Source: Streptomyces syringium (GTDB lineage Bacteria > Actinomycetota > Actinomycetes > Streptomycetales > Streptomycetaceae). From it: a stretch of 64,000 nucleotides of DNA. The position numbers and the translations under genes are program-made. The DNA is taken from NCBI RefSeq assembly GCF_017876625.1, contig NZ_JAGIOH010000001.1, positions 806,001 through 870,000 on the forward strand, given 5' to 3'. Positions within the stretch are counted from its first letter, which is position 1. Every line of letters starts with the position of its first letter. Under the pieces are notes generated by a model, which worked only from the letters and a program-made list of their open reading frames with translations, did no database searches and was not told the origin of the DNA. Positions 9,318-17,066 of the stretch are shown one piece after another.

Positions 9318-10247
9318 TCAGTTGATGACCACGGACTTGCCCGCGTAGAAGTACCCGCAGAAGTCGGTGTAGCCGCCCCGGTCGCACGTCTCGGGATCGG
9401 TGATGAGGGCGCCTCTGTTGTCGTAGTTCCGCGCGGCCGTCGAGCCGGGTTTGTGCCCCCAGAAGTCGCCGCGCTGCTCGCGGTACCAGTGGTAGTCCAC
9501 GCCGGGCCAGATCACGAGGGCCATGAGGCGGCGGGGGTACTCGCTGTCGGGCAGGCAGTCGAAGCGGCGGACCAGGCCGTCGGCGAGCGCGGCTCGGGTG
9601 ACGTCCGGACAGGCCATGACGTCGGTCTGGGCGCCGTGGGCACGGCCGGGCTGGGCGAAGGTGTCCGTGCGGTAGTTGCGCGCGTAGTTGTAGCAGTTGT
9701 TGTAGGGCTGGACTTCCGGGCGGTTCCAGAAGTCGGGGTTGAACTCGCTCACCTCGTAGAAGCAGCCGGTGTCGATCGGCTCGTCCTCCCTGATGGTGGA
9801 GCGCAGCGAGTTCGAGGGGAAGAGCGGCGGCCGGAACCACTCCGGCGGGTCCTGGAAGAACCGGTCCATCTGCTCCAGGACGAGGTCGCGCGTCGTGTCG
9901 TCGAGGGGCGTCTCGGCGTGCCCGGGCAGCTTGAACCCGCGGTACCGGGGCATGTCGGCGACGATCCGCCGGGCCAGCTCGGCCGAGCGCCGGGGGTCGG
10001 GGGCGCCGATGGTGCCGAGGGTGAAGGTGCGGGGCAGGGATTCGGGCCAGGACTCGTCGTCGCTCATCGAGGAGATGACGACCTCGCGGTATCCGAGACC
10101 GCCGTAGCCGGCTCCGGACAGGCCGACCGCTTCGTCGGCCACGGCCGCGATCTCCTCCAGCAGAGCGCCCGCAGCGTCCTCGTCGGAGACGACCCAGGCG
10201 GGGTTGGGACGGCCGGAGAAGATATCGACATCCACCCGCAGCATCAT
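9318..10247 (-). CDS. SGRPNP-motif protein of unknown function
   Basis: 309 residues. The N-terminal third shares the SGRP(N/D)P and GLGYRE signatures with the smaller downstream paralogue. The remaining two thirds are rich in aromatic and polar residues (NPDFWNRPEVQPYNNCYNYA, later VIWPGVDYHWYREQ, CGYFYAGKSVVIN). YNNCYNYA at mid-protein resembles the region around a Cys in small actinobacterial proteins often linked to secreted or envelope roles, but no catalytic set can be named. GGAG lies 4-7 bases before a double ATG. Confidence 0.65.
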   Translation of the reverse strand: MMLRVDVDIFSGRPNPAWVVSDEDAAGALLEEIAAVADEAVGLSGAGYGGLGYREVVISSMSDDESWPESLPRTFTLGTIGAPDPRRSAELARRIVADMPRYRGFKLPGHAETPLDDTTRDLVLEQMDRFFQDPPEWFRPPLFPSNSLRSTIREDEPIDTGCFYEVSEFNPDFWNRPEVQPYNNCYNYARNYRTDTFAQPGRAHGAQTDVMACPDVTRAALADGLVRRFDCLPDSEYPRRLMALVIWPGVDYHWYREQRGDFWGHKPGSTAARNYDNRGALITDPETCDRGGYTDFCGYFYAGKSVVIN

Positions 10248-10328
10248 CCGTCTCCTTCGTCCTCGGCGTCCCGCTCCGCCTCGACGCTATGGCGGCGCGG
10301 CAGCGGCGGCCCGTGCTCGGGGGCCGAA

Positions 10329-10375
10329 CGGGCGAGGGGGCCGGTCCGGGATCCCCGGACCGGCCCCCTCGCCCG
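10329..10375. terminator. 22-bp perfect hairpin (intrinsic-terminator-like)
   Basis: Arms 10329-10350 and 10354-10375 are perfect complements with a 3-base loop, immediately after the stop of the ABM monooxygenase gene (minus strand) and upstream of the SGRPNP gene. Very stable; no T-tract. It would separate the two transcription units. Confidence 0.7.
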
Positions 10376-10391
10376 GGTGCCGTCGTCTGCT

Positions 10392-10718
10392 CTAGCCGCG
10401 CGGGGTGAGCTCCGCCATCGGGCCCCAGCCGGTGCCCGGGACCTCGACGTTGATGATGTCGGGCGTCTTGGCGATCACATCGGGCATCCAGGCCATGGCG
10501 GTCCTGAAGTGCTCGGAGTTCACGTGCTCCTCGCCGGCCCGGGCGTCCTTGAAGGCCTCGACCAGGACGAACTGGTGGGGGTCGTCGACGCTCCTGGACC
10601 ACTCGTAGAAGACGTTGCCCGGCTCCTGTCGGGTGGCCTGCGTGAAGTCGTCGACGAGCGTCAGCCACTCGTCGCTGCGCTCGGGGCGGACGGTGAATTT
10701 GACGACGATGAAGATCAT
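10392..10718 (-). CDS. ABM-domain protein (putative quinol monooxygenase)
   Basis: 108 residues forming a single antibiotic-biosynthesis-monooxygenase ferredoxin-like fold: MIFIVVKFTVRPERSDEW, EPGNVFYEWSRSVDDPHQFV, EAFKDARAGEEHVNSEHF. This is the YgiN-like pattern, with the conserved H-x-x-S-x-H-F. Known relatives oxidise quinols or aromatics without cofactors, usually as dimers. ATG at 10716-10718 is chosen because GGGAG lies 6 bases upstream and the family starts at this point. It shares a strand with the AraC gene 200 bases upstream; co-regulation is possible but not shown. Confidence 0.85.
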   Translation of the reverse strand: MIFIVVKFTVRPERSDEWLTLVDDFTQATRQEPGNVFYEWSRSVDDPHQFVLVEAFKDARAGEEHVNSEHFRTAMAWMPDVIAKTPDIINVEVPGTGWGPMAELTPRG

Positions 10719-10916
10719 GGAGTGCTCCCGTTGCTTCCGGACGGTGGGCTCGGCGGCCGGGCCGGGTGGCCCCGCGCGTGACGCGGGGCCACCCCGCCGC
10801 GTCGTACCGGGGGCGTCCCCGGTGCGGCCTTCCCATCGTGCCGGGAGGGGCACCGGCCCGCGCAGCGGAAGGGCGGGGATTCCGGCCCTGCCGGAAAAAC
10901 GGGCCCCGGCCGCGGC

Positions 10917-11900
10917 TCACGCGGGGATGAGCTGCTGTGACCCGGTGGTGGTGGTCGTGGTCATCGCCCAGTCGCTGATGTGCCGGTGGTCGTCGTGGCG
11001 CTCCTGGCGGTAGCGGCCCGCGGAAACGCCGTAGGCGCGCTTGAAGGCCGTGGCGAAGGCGAACTGCGAGGTGTAGCCGACCCGTTGGGCCACGGCCGCG
11101 AGCGGTGCGTCGCTCTCGCGCAGGAGACTGGCCGCGAGCGTCAGCCGCCACCAGGTGAGGTAGGTCAGCGGGGGCCTGCCGACGAGGGTGGTGAACCGGC
11201 GGGCGAAGGCCGCCCGGGACAGTCCCGCCCGGCCGGCGAGGTCCGCCACCGTCCACGGCCGCGCCGGGTTGTCGTGGACCGTGCGCAGCGCGGCACCGAT
11301 CGCGGGGTCGGCCAGGGCCCGGCACCAGCCGGTGCCCGGCCGGGCGGACCGTTCGTCGAACCAGGCGCGCATCAGGTAGATGAGCAGCAGGTCCAGCAGC
11401 GCGGGCAGGGTGGCGTCCGTGCCCTGCCCCGGTGACTGCAGTTCGTCGCCGAGCAGGGTGACGGTCGCACGCAGCGCGGGGTGCCGTCCGTGGTGGGCGG
11501 GCAGGTGGATGACCTCGGGGAAGTCGGCCAGCAGGGGGTGCGCCCGGGTCTGGTCCAGCCGGTAGGCGCCGCAGAGCAGGACCAGCGGGGCGTGCGAGGG
11601 GTCGGCCTGCGGGGCGTCGCAGGATACGGACACCGTGTCGGACGGCGTGTCCGCCGGGTCGTCGCAGCCGGTCAGCGCGTGGGGCGTGCCGTGCGGCAGG
11701 AACACCACGTCGCCCGCGGCGAGCGTGATCGGCTCGCCGCCGCCCTGGGGCAGCATCAGACAGCTTCCCCGCAGCACCACGTGGAATCCGGCGCCCGCGA
11801 AGGGCTCGATGTCCGTCCGCCATCGTCCGTGCCGGCCGGAGAGCGCCGAATAGGGCCGCCCGGTGCGCAGGGCGGCGACGGCGTCGCTGAGTACGTCCAT
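10917..11900 (-). CDS. AraC-family regulator with cupin sensor domain
   Basis: 327 residues. Residues 20-120 form an AraC_binding_2 cupin (HVVLRGSCLMLPQGGGEPITL, DVVFLPHGTPHAL). Residues about 220-320 carry the double HTH: WTVADLAGRAGLSRAAFARRF, then PLAAVAQRVGYTSQFAFATA with the C-terminal RRAYG-type end. Typical of regulators that control a divergent enzyme gene; here the divergent neighbour is the metallo-hydrolase at 12022. ATG at 11898-11900 is chosen because upstream codons are not family-like. Confidence 0.9.
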   Translation of the reverse strand: MDVLSDAVAALRTGRPYSALSGRHGRWRTDIEPFAGAGFHVVLRGSCLMLPQGGGEPITLAAGDVVFLPHGTPHALTGCDDPADTPSDTVSVSCDAPQADPSHAPLVLLCGAYRLDQTRAHPLLADFPEVIHLPAHHGRHPALRATVTLLGDELQSPGQGTDATLPALLDLLLIYLMRAWFDERSARPGTGWCRALADPAIGAALRTVHDNPARPWTVADLAGRAGLSRAAFARRFTTLVGRPPLTYLTWWRLTLAASLLRESDAPLAAVAQRVGYTSQFAFATAFKRAYGVSAGRYRQERHDDHRHISDWAMTTTTTTGSQQLIPA

Positions 11901-12021
11901 GAGGTGAGTATGCGCAAGGCCGCGTCGCGCTCCGACGTCCGGCACCCACCGAGACGATGGCGTATAGATCGGGCACGATCACTTATTGGCCGTCTCGCGC
12001 GCGCTCTCTAACGTCGAGGGC

Positions 12022-12945
12022 ATGCAGACAATCACCTTGGGCGCGGTGGACATCACCCGCGTCGTCGAATGGCACGCGCCGGTCGCCCCCACCCCCGCCA
12101 TCTTCCCCGGCAGCACCCCGCGGATGTGGCGGGAGAACGAATCGCTGCTGGCTCCGGACTTCTGGACGCCCGGGACCGACGACCTCATCGCGAACGTACA
12201 GACGTGGGTGCTGCGCAGTGAGGGCCGTACGATCCTCGTCGACACCGGCATCGGCAACGACAAGGCACGGCCGCACATGCCCGCCTGGTCGCACCTGCGG
12301 ACCGACTTCCTCGGGCAGCTGGCCGCCGTCGGGGTCCGCCCCGAGGACGTGGACATCGTCGTGAACACCCATGTGCACTCGGACCACGTGGGCTGGAACA
12401 CCCGGCTGGTGGACGGTGCGTGGGTGCCCACCTTCCCGAACGCCACCTATGTGATCGCCAAGGCCGACTTTGACTACTGGAATCCGGTCAACAACCATCC
12501 CAAGCGGGGTTCCCTCGGCGGTGTCGGCGTGGCGCTGGCCGGCGGGGACATGTTCGAGGACAGCGTCGCGCCGGTGCACCGGGCGGGTCAGACGCTGTTG
12601 TGGGAGGACGAATACCGCATCGACGCGTACTTGAGTCTGCGGCTCGCCCCCGGGCACACCCCGGGTTCGTCGGTGCTGCAGCTGGCGTCGGGCAGGGAGC
12701 GCGCCCTGTTCATCGGCGACCTCGTGCACAGCCCGCTGCAGTTCGTGGAACCCGACTGCGACACCTGCCTGAGCGAGGACCAGGAGGAGGCCACCCGGTC
12801 GCGCCGCCGGATCCTGGAACAGGCCGCCGACACCCGTTCCTTGGTGTTCCCGGCGCATCTGCCGGGCCACGGTGCGGCCGAAATCCGACGCGAGGGCAGC
12901 AAGTTCGCGCTGGAGCGCTGGGCGGCGTTCGACCGGACCCGCTGA
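12022..12945 (+). CDS. MBL-fold metallo-hydrolase
   Basis: 307 residues. The metal-binding motif is NTHVHSDHVGWN (HxHxDH), followed by LAPGHTPGSS (third His), FIGDLVHSP (bridging Asp) and a final PAHLPGHG His. This is the complete two-metal site of metallo-beta-lactamase-fold hydrolases. The N-terminus EWHAPVAPTPAIFPGSTP resembles quorum-quenching lactonase/AttM-like members, but the substrate is not certain. Probably regulated by the divergently transcribed AraC protein across a 120-bp spacer. Confidence 0.92.
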   Translation: MQTITLGAVDITRVVEWHAPVAPTPAIFPGSTPRMWRENESLLAPDFWTPGTDDLIANVQTWVLRSEGRTILVDTGIGNDKARPHMPAWSHLRTDFLGQLAAVGVRPEDVDIVVNTHVHSDHVGWNTRLVDGAWVPTFPNATYVIAKADFDYWNPVNNHPKRGSLGGVGVALAGGDMFEDSVAPVHRAGQTLLWEDEYRIDAYLSLRLAPGHTPGSSVLQLASGRERALFIGDLVHSPLQFVEPDCDTCLSEDQEEATRSRRRILEQAADTRSLVFPAHLPGHGAAEIRREGSKFALERWAAFDRTR

Positions 12946-13337
12946 CGTCTGCGCCACGGCGCTCCGCGGCGGCCCCCACGGACCGCGACGGGCCGGCGGG
13001 CCCGGCTCCGGTCCGCCCGTCCGGGGCCGGGGCCCGGCTCCGCGCGTGCCCGACGGCGGCGAGCGCGGGGCCCGGGTCCCGGCTACTCCATTCGCCGACA
13101 CCCCGTCACCTGACAGCCAGCCAGTTTCAGCAACGGCACCTTCCTGGAGGAATGCTGACGATGAATTTCCCGGCGCAGGCCCCGGACGCCACGGGGCTGC
13201 GGCGGCCGGGGCCGGCGCCACCCGGACGGCTCACAGACCGCCGCGGCGTCCGGATGACGTGCGAGGAAGCTCCCGATTGCGGGGGACGGGGGGCCGACGC
13301 AGGGTGGCGCCAAGATCCCCCACTTAAGGAGTTCTCC
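12946..13337. other. Intergenic region with possible upstream start
   Basis: About 390 bases without a convincing separate gene. From 13152 an open stretch in frame with the next gene begins ATGCTGACGATG just after TGGAGGA. A longer N-terminal form of that gene is therefore possible, although its extra 60 residues look non-coding (Pro/Arg/Gly-rich). The first half is very GC-rich with no recognisable element. Confidence 0.4.
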
Positions 13338-13940
13338 ATGGGCGCTACTCGCGGGACCAGCCTCTTCGTCGTCGGTGCCGTCCTGGGCTCGCTCGCCCTC
13401 GGGACGGCGGGCGGCACCGCCGCCGCCACCGCACGATCGGCTGCCCCGGGCACGGTGGACACCGCCGCGTCCGCCCCGTCCGCCGACGAACTGCGCAAGG
13501 CGGCCGGCGAGGCCCTCAGGGCCATGGACGAGGACAGCACCCTCCAGGAAGCCGCGGAGACCGTCCGGCGCTGCTCCGCGGCCGGCCTCCCCGAGGAACC
13601 GGGCGGGGACTGCGCCGAGACCAGGCAACACCACGACTCCCTCCTCAGAGCCCGGGCCGACCTGGAGAAGCAGGCGGCCGAACAGGCCCCGGACCACGCC
13701 GCGATCACCAGGGCGGCGGAGCTCGCCGACGCCGCCAGGAACGAGCTCCTCGCCCGGCAGGCCGGGAACGGACCCGAGGACGGCACCAGGGACGGCAACC
13801 GGGACGGCGCGGCGGACGGCGTCGGCGGGCTGCTCGCCCTGGTCACCAGCGTGGTGAGCGGACTGCTGGGCACCGCCACCGGCTTGTTGGGCAGTGTGAC
13901 CGGCCTGCTGACCGGCCTGGTGAGCAGCCTGCCGGGCTGA
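13338..13940 (+). CDS. Secreted protein with glycine/leucine repeat tail
   Basis: 200 residues. N-terminal signal peptide (SLFVVGAVLGSLALGTAGG followed by an Ala-rich cleavage region). The middle is helical and charged, with two Cys (RRCSAAG and GDCAET). A linker of DGTRDGNRDGAADG repeats precedes a hydrophobic C-terminus built of GLLG/VTGLLTGL repeats. No family recognised. The start is chosen because AAGGAG lies 6 bases before the ATG and opens directly on the signal peptide. The tail could insert in or associate with the membrane. Confidence 0.65.
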   Translation: MGATRGTSLFVVGAVLGSLALGTAGGTAAATARSAAPGTVDTAASAPSADELRKAAGEALRAMDEDSTLQEAAETVRRCSAAGLPEEPGGDCAETRQHHDSLLRARADLEKQAAEQAPDHAAITRAAELADAARNELLARQAGNGPEDGTRDGNRDGAADGVGGLLALVTSVVSGLLGTATGLLGSVTGLLTGLVSSLPG

Positions 13941-13955
13941 GGCCGCCGGACCGCG

Positions 13956-13988
13956 CGCGGGGCTCCTCCCGGACGGGAGTCCCGCGCC
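13956..13988. terminator. Hairpin downstream of secreted-protein gene
   Basis: Arms 13956-13967 and 13977-13988 pair over 12 bp with one G-T. Located between the convergent stops of the secreted protein and the AfsR-like regulator. Confidence 0.5.
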
Positions 13989-14001
13989 TGCGCGGCCCCC
14001 G

Positions 14002-16950
14002 TCATCCCGCCCCGGCGGTCAGATGCAGGGTCAGGTCGTCGGCGTCGGGCAGGCCGAGGCCGTGGAAGATGTCATACGCCCTGCGGAAGCAGACCGTCGC
14101 CTCGGCGGGGTGCCCCTGTGCCGCGTGGGCGTGGCCGAGCTGGGCGAGCGCGCGGCCGAGGAAATAGCCGTCGCCGTGCCGCTCGGCGATGTCACGGGCC
14201 GTCGCGGCGTGCTCGGCGGCCTCGGCCGGACGGCCCGCGAAGTTGTACGCCTGGGCGAGCGCCCCGAGCAGCAGGGACTCGCGGTACAAGGAGCCCGTCC
14301 CCCGCCACAGCCGCAGGCTCTCGTGGAGGCAGTCGAGGGCCTCCTCGGTGCGGCCGGTCCACAGGCAGACCTGCGAGAGGTTGTGCAGTGCGTTCGCCTC
14401 GCCGGCCCGGTCACCCGTCGCCCGGGTGAGGGCGACCGCCTCCCGGCCGGTGGCCACCGCCGCTGCCGGCTCCCCCGTGGCCAGCTCGGCGAGGGCGAGG
14501 AAACCCAGGGCGTAGGCCTCGCTGCCGCGGCTGTGCACGGCCCGGCTCAGCTCGAGCGCCTCGGTGAGCAGGTCGTGCGCGGCGGTGAAGTCACGGCGGG
14601 CGAGCGCGCAGCCGCCGAGCGCGATCAGCACGGGTCCCAGCAGCGCCCGGTCCCCCGCGCCACGGCACAGCTCGACCACCCGCTCGAATTCGGGCAGGGC
14701 CCGGCCGAGTTCGAAGCGCAGGCTCACCGCCCCGCCCAGCATGTACCGGGCGCGGGCCTCCGCCCTGGTGTCGCCCGCCCGTTCGGCGGCTTCGCACACG
14801 GCCCGGGCGGCGCGCTCCAAGCCGTACGGCCGGGCGCCCATCCGGCCGAGCGGGTCCACGGCCACCAGCAGATCGGCACAGACGGCCAGCGGCGCCCGCC
14901 CGTCGTGCGCGCCCTGTTCGATCACACCGAGGAGGGTCGCCTGGGTGTCCACCAGCCAGCCCGCGGCCTCCTGCTGGGTGGCGAAGGCGAGCCCGGCGGA
15001 GCGGGGCGGGGCAAGGTCGCCGGGGAACACGTCGTCCGGCATCGTCGTCCGGTGGGCGTTGCGGGCGGTGGCGAGGAGGAAGTGGAGCAGCCGGGTGAGC
15101 GCCGCGGTCCGCTCGCTGTCCGGCACTTCCTCGACGGCGGCCTGGCGGGCGAACAGCCGCAGCAGGTCGTGGTAGCGGTAGCGGCCGGGCGAGAGGGACT
15201 CCAGCAGATTCAGGTCGACCAGCGATTCGCAGAGGTCCTCGGCGGCCCGCCACGGCCGGTCCAGGACCGCCACCGCTTCGGGCAGCGTCATCTCGGGTAC
15301 GTCCGGCAGGGCCAGCAGCCGGAAGGCGCGGGCCTGTTCGTCGTCGAGCAGGCCCGCGCCCAGCCGGAACGTGGTCTCCACCGCCGCGTCCTCGGCCCGG
15401 AGCACGCGGAGCCTGCGCCGCTCGTCGGCCAGCAGCGCGGCGGTCCGCGCGAGGGTCCGGTCCGGGCCGGCCACGAGCCGGGCGGCCACGATGCGCAGCG
15501 CGAGCGGCAGCCCGCCGCAGGACTCGACGACTGCCGCCGCGGCCCTCGGCTCGGCGTTCACCCGCTCCTCCCCCACGATGCGGGCGAGGAGGGCCAGCGC
15601 GTCCCGGGGCACCATCGGACGGAGGTCCACGAGGGTGGCGCCGGTGAGCCCGGCGAGGCGTGAACGGCTGGTCAGCAGCACGGCGGTGCCCGGCGAACCG
15701 GGCAGCAGATCGCGTAGCTGGGCCAGGTCGCGGGCGTTGTCCAGCACGACGAGCACCCTGCGGCCGGCGAGCCGGGAGCGGTACAGGGCGGCCCGCTCGT
15801 CAGGCAGCGCCGGGACGTGGCCGGCGGGGACACCGAGGGCGCGCAGGAATCGGTCGAGTACGTGCATGGGTTCGGCGGGCCGGGGGTCGGTGCCGCGCAG
15901 ATCGGCGTAGAGCTGGCCGTCGGGGAACCTGTCCCGCGTCCGGTGGGCGACATGGACGGCGAGGGTCGTCTTGCCGACGCCGCCCATGCCGCTGATGGCG
16001 CTCAGTGCCACGATCCGGCCGCTGTCCAGGGCCGCGCACAACCGGGCGACACTGTCCTCGCGTCCGGTGAAGTCGCCGGTGTCATGAGGGAGTTGGGCGG
16101 GGAGCGGAAAGGTGGCCGTGAGCCGCAGCAGGCCGGCGGGGTCCGCGGGTCCCGGTTCGGCGGCGAGGACGCGGCGCTGCAGACGGGCCAGGCCGGGACC
16201 CGGCTCCACGCCGAGCTGGTCGGCCAGGGAGCGGCGGGCGCGGGCGTAGACCTCGAGCGCGTCGGCTTGGCGGCCGGCCCGGTACAGCGCGGTCATCAGC
16301 AGTTCCTGTATCCGCTCCCGCCAGGGGTGTTCGGCCGCGAGCACGCCGAGCGCGGCGATCGCCGCGGTGTGGTCGCCGAGTTCGGTCTCCACGTCCCAGC
16401 GCTCTTCCAGCACGGTCAGCCGCCGCTCGGTGAGCCGGGTGCGCTCGGCATGCGCGTACGGGCCGGGGACTCCCGCCAGGGGTGCTCCGGCCCACAGGGC
16501 GAGCGCCGAGTCGAGCAGTTCGCGTGCTTCCTCCAGGCGTCCGGCGGCGCGGGCCCGCCCGGCGTCCGCGGCGCGCTGTTCGAAGACGGCGAGGTCGAGT
16601 GCCCCGGGCTCCGGGCGGAGGGCGTAGCCGCCGTCGGCCGAGACCAGGACCCGGGCCCGCCCGCGGGGGCCGCATCCGGGTTCGAGCAGCCTTCGCAGCC
16701 CGGAGATGTGGGTGCGCAGCGCGCCCGACGCGCGGGGCGGTGCGTCGTCTCCCCAGACGGCGCCGATGAGTTCCCGCGCGGACGCGGGCCTGCCCGCGCG
16801 CAGCACGAGTGCGGCGAGCACGGCCTGGGTGCGGGGTGCGCTCAGGGGCAGCTCGTGCTCGCCGTGCCAGGCCCGGAGCGGGCCGAGCACGGCGAAGCGG
16901 GGGACGGGCGGGCCGTCCGGGGCGTGATCCGAGGTGGGGGGCGCGGTCAT
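14002..16950 (-). CDS. AfsR/SARP-family regulator with NB-ARC and TPR domains (1)
   Basis: 982 residues. The N-terminal OmpR-type winged helix (RFAVLGPLRAWHGEHELPLS, PASARELIGAVWGDDAPPRA) and BTAD domain (about 15-265) form the SARP DNA-binding part. A STAND NB-ARC ATPase follows, with Walker A GMGGVGKTTLAVHVAHR, Walker B RRVLVVLDNAR, and downstream GGLPLALRIVAARL. The C-terminal 350 residues are TPR-like helical repeats (for example AHAAQGHPAEATVCFRRAYD). This is the AfsR layout, a pleiotropic activator of antibiotic genes. The neighbouring protein at 17067 is a paralogue of the same design on the same strand. Its promoter region holds three 20-bp tandem repeats. Confidence 0.93.
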   Translation of the reverse strand: MTAPPTSDHAPDGPPVPRFAVLGPLRAWHGEHELPLSAPRTQAVLAALVLRAGRPASARELIGAVWGDDAPPRASGALRTHISGLRRLLEPGCGPRGRARVLVSADGGYALRPEPGALDLAVFEQRAADAGRARAAGRLEEARELLDSALALWAGAPLAGVPGPYAHAERTRLTERRLTVLEERWDVETELGDHTAAIAALGVLAAEHPWRERIQELLMTALYRAGRQADALEVYARARRSLADQLGVEPGPGLARLQRRVLAAEPGPADPAGLLRLTATFPLPAQLPHDTGDFTGREDSVARLCAALDSGRIVALSAISGMGGVGKTTLAVHVAHRTRDRFPDGQLYADLRGTDPRPAEPMHVLDRFLRALGVPAGHVPALPDERAALYRSRLAGRRVLVVLDNARDLAQLRDLLPGSPGTAVLLTSRSRLAGLTGATLVDLRPMVPRDALALLARIVGEERVNAEPRAAAAVVESCGGLPLALRIVAARLVAGPDRTLARTAALLADERRRLRVLRAEDAAVETTFRLGAGLLDDEQARAFRLLALPDVPEMTLPEAVAVLDRPWRAAEDLCESLVDLNLLESLSPGRYRYHDLLRLFARQAAVEEVPDSERTAALTRLLHFLLATARNAHRTTMPDDVFPGDLAPPRSAGLAFATQQEAAGWLVDTQATLLGVIEQGAHDGRAPLAVCADLLVAVDPLGRMGARPYGLERAARAVCEAAERAGDTRAEARARYMLGGAVSLRFELGRALPEFERVVELCRGAGDRALLGPVLIALGGCALARRDFTAAHDLLTEALELSRAVHSRGSEAYALGFLALAELATGEPAAAVATGREAVALTRATGDRAGEANALHNLSQVCLWTGRTEEALDCLHESLRLWRGTGSLYRESLLLGALAQAYNFAGRPAEAAEHAATARDIAERHGDGYFLGRALAQLGHAHAAQGHPAEATVCFRRAYDIFHGLGLPDADDLTLHLTAGAG

Positions 16951-16980
16951 GGTGTTCTCCGTGGTTCGGGACAGCCGGGG

Positions 16981-17043
16981 GAAGCCGGGAGTCCGGTGGG
17001 GGAGCCGGGAGTTCGACGGGAGAAGCCAGGAGTCCGGTAGGGG
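16981..17043. repeat. Three imperfect 20-21 bp tandem repeats
   Basis: Three units, at 16981-17000, 17001-17020 and 17021-17043, share the core (A)AGCC(G/A)GGAGT(C/T)CG. They lie upstream of the first AfsR-like gene (start 16950) and just after the stop of the second. A spacing of about two helical turns is compatible with regulator binding sites, but function is not shown. Confidence 0.55.
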
Positions 17044-17066
17044 CGCTCGGCCGTGGGCGCTGCCGG

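Noticed and set aside
7323..10781. 1152-codon open frame on the plus strand
   Set aside because: High GC creates long shadow frames; this one crosses the aminotransferase and the opposite-strand SGRP genes and has Arg/Gly/Pro-rich composition without motifs.
13152..13337. N-terminal extension of the secreted protein from ATG 13152 or 13161
   Set aside because: The downstream ATG has a better-spaced AAGGAG and opens directly on a signal peptide; the extension looks non-coding.
16981..17043. Tandem repeats considered as a CRISPR array
   Set aside because: Units are contiguous without spacers, only three copies and imperfect; no cas genes nearby.
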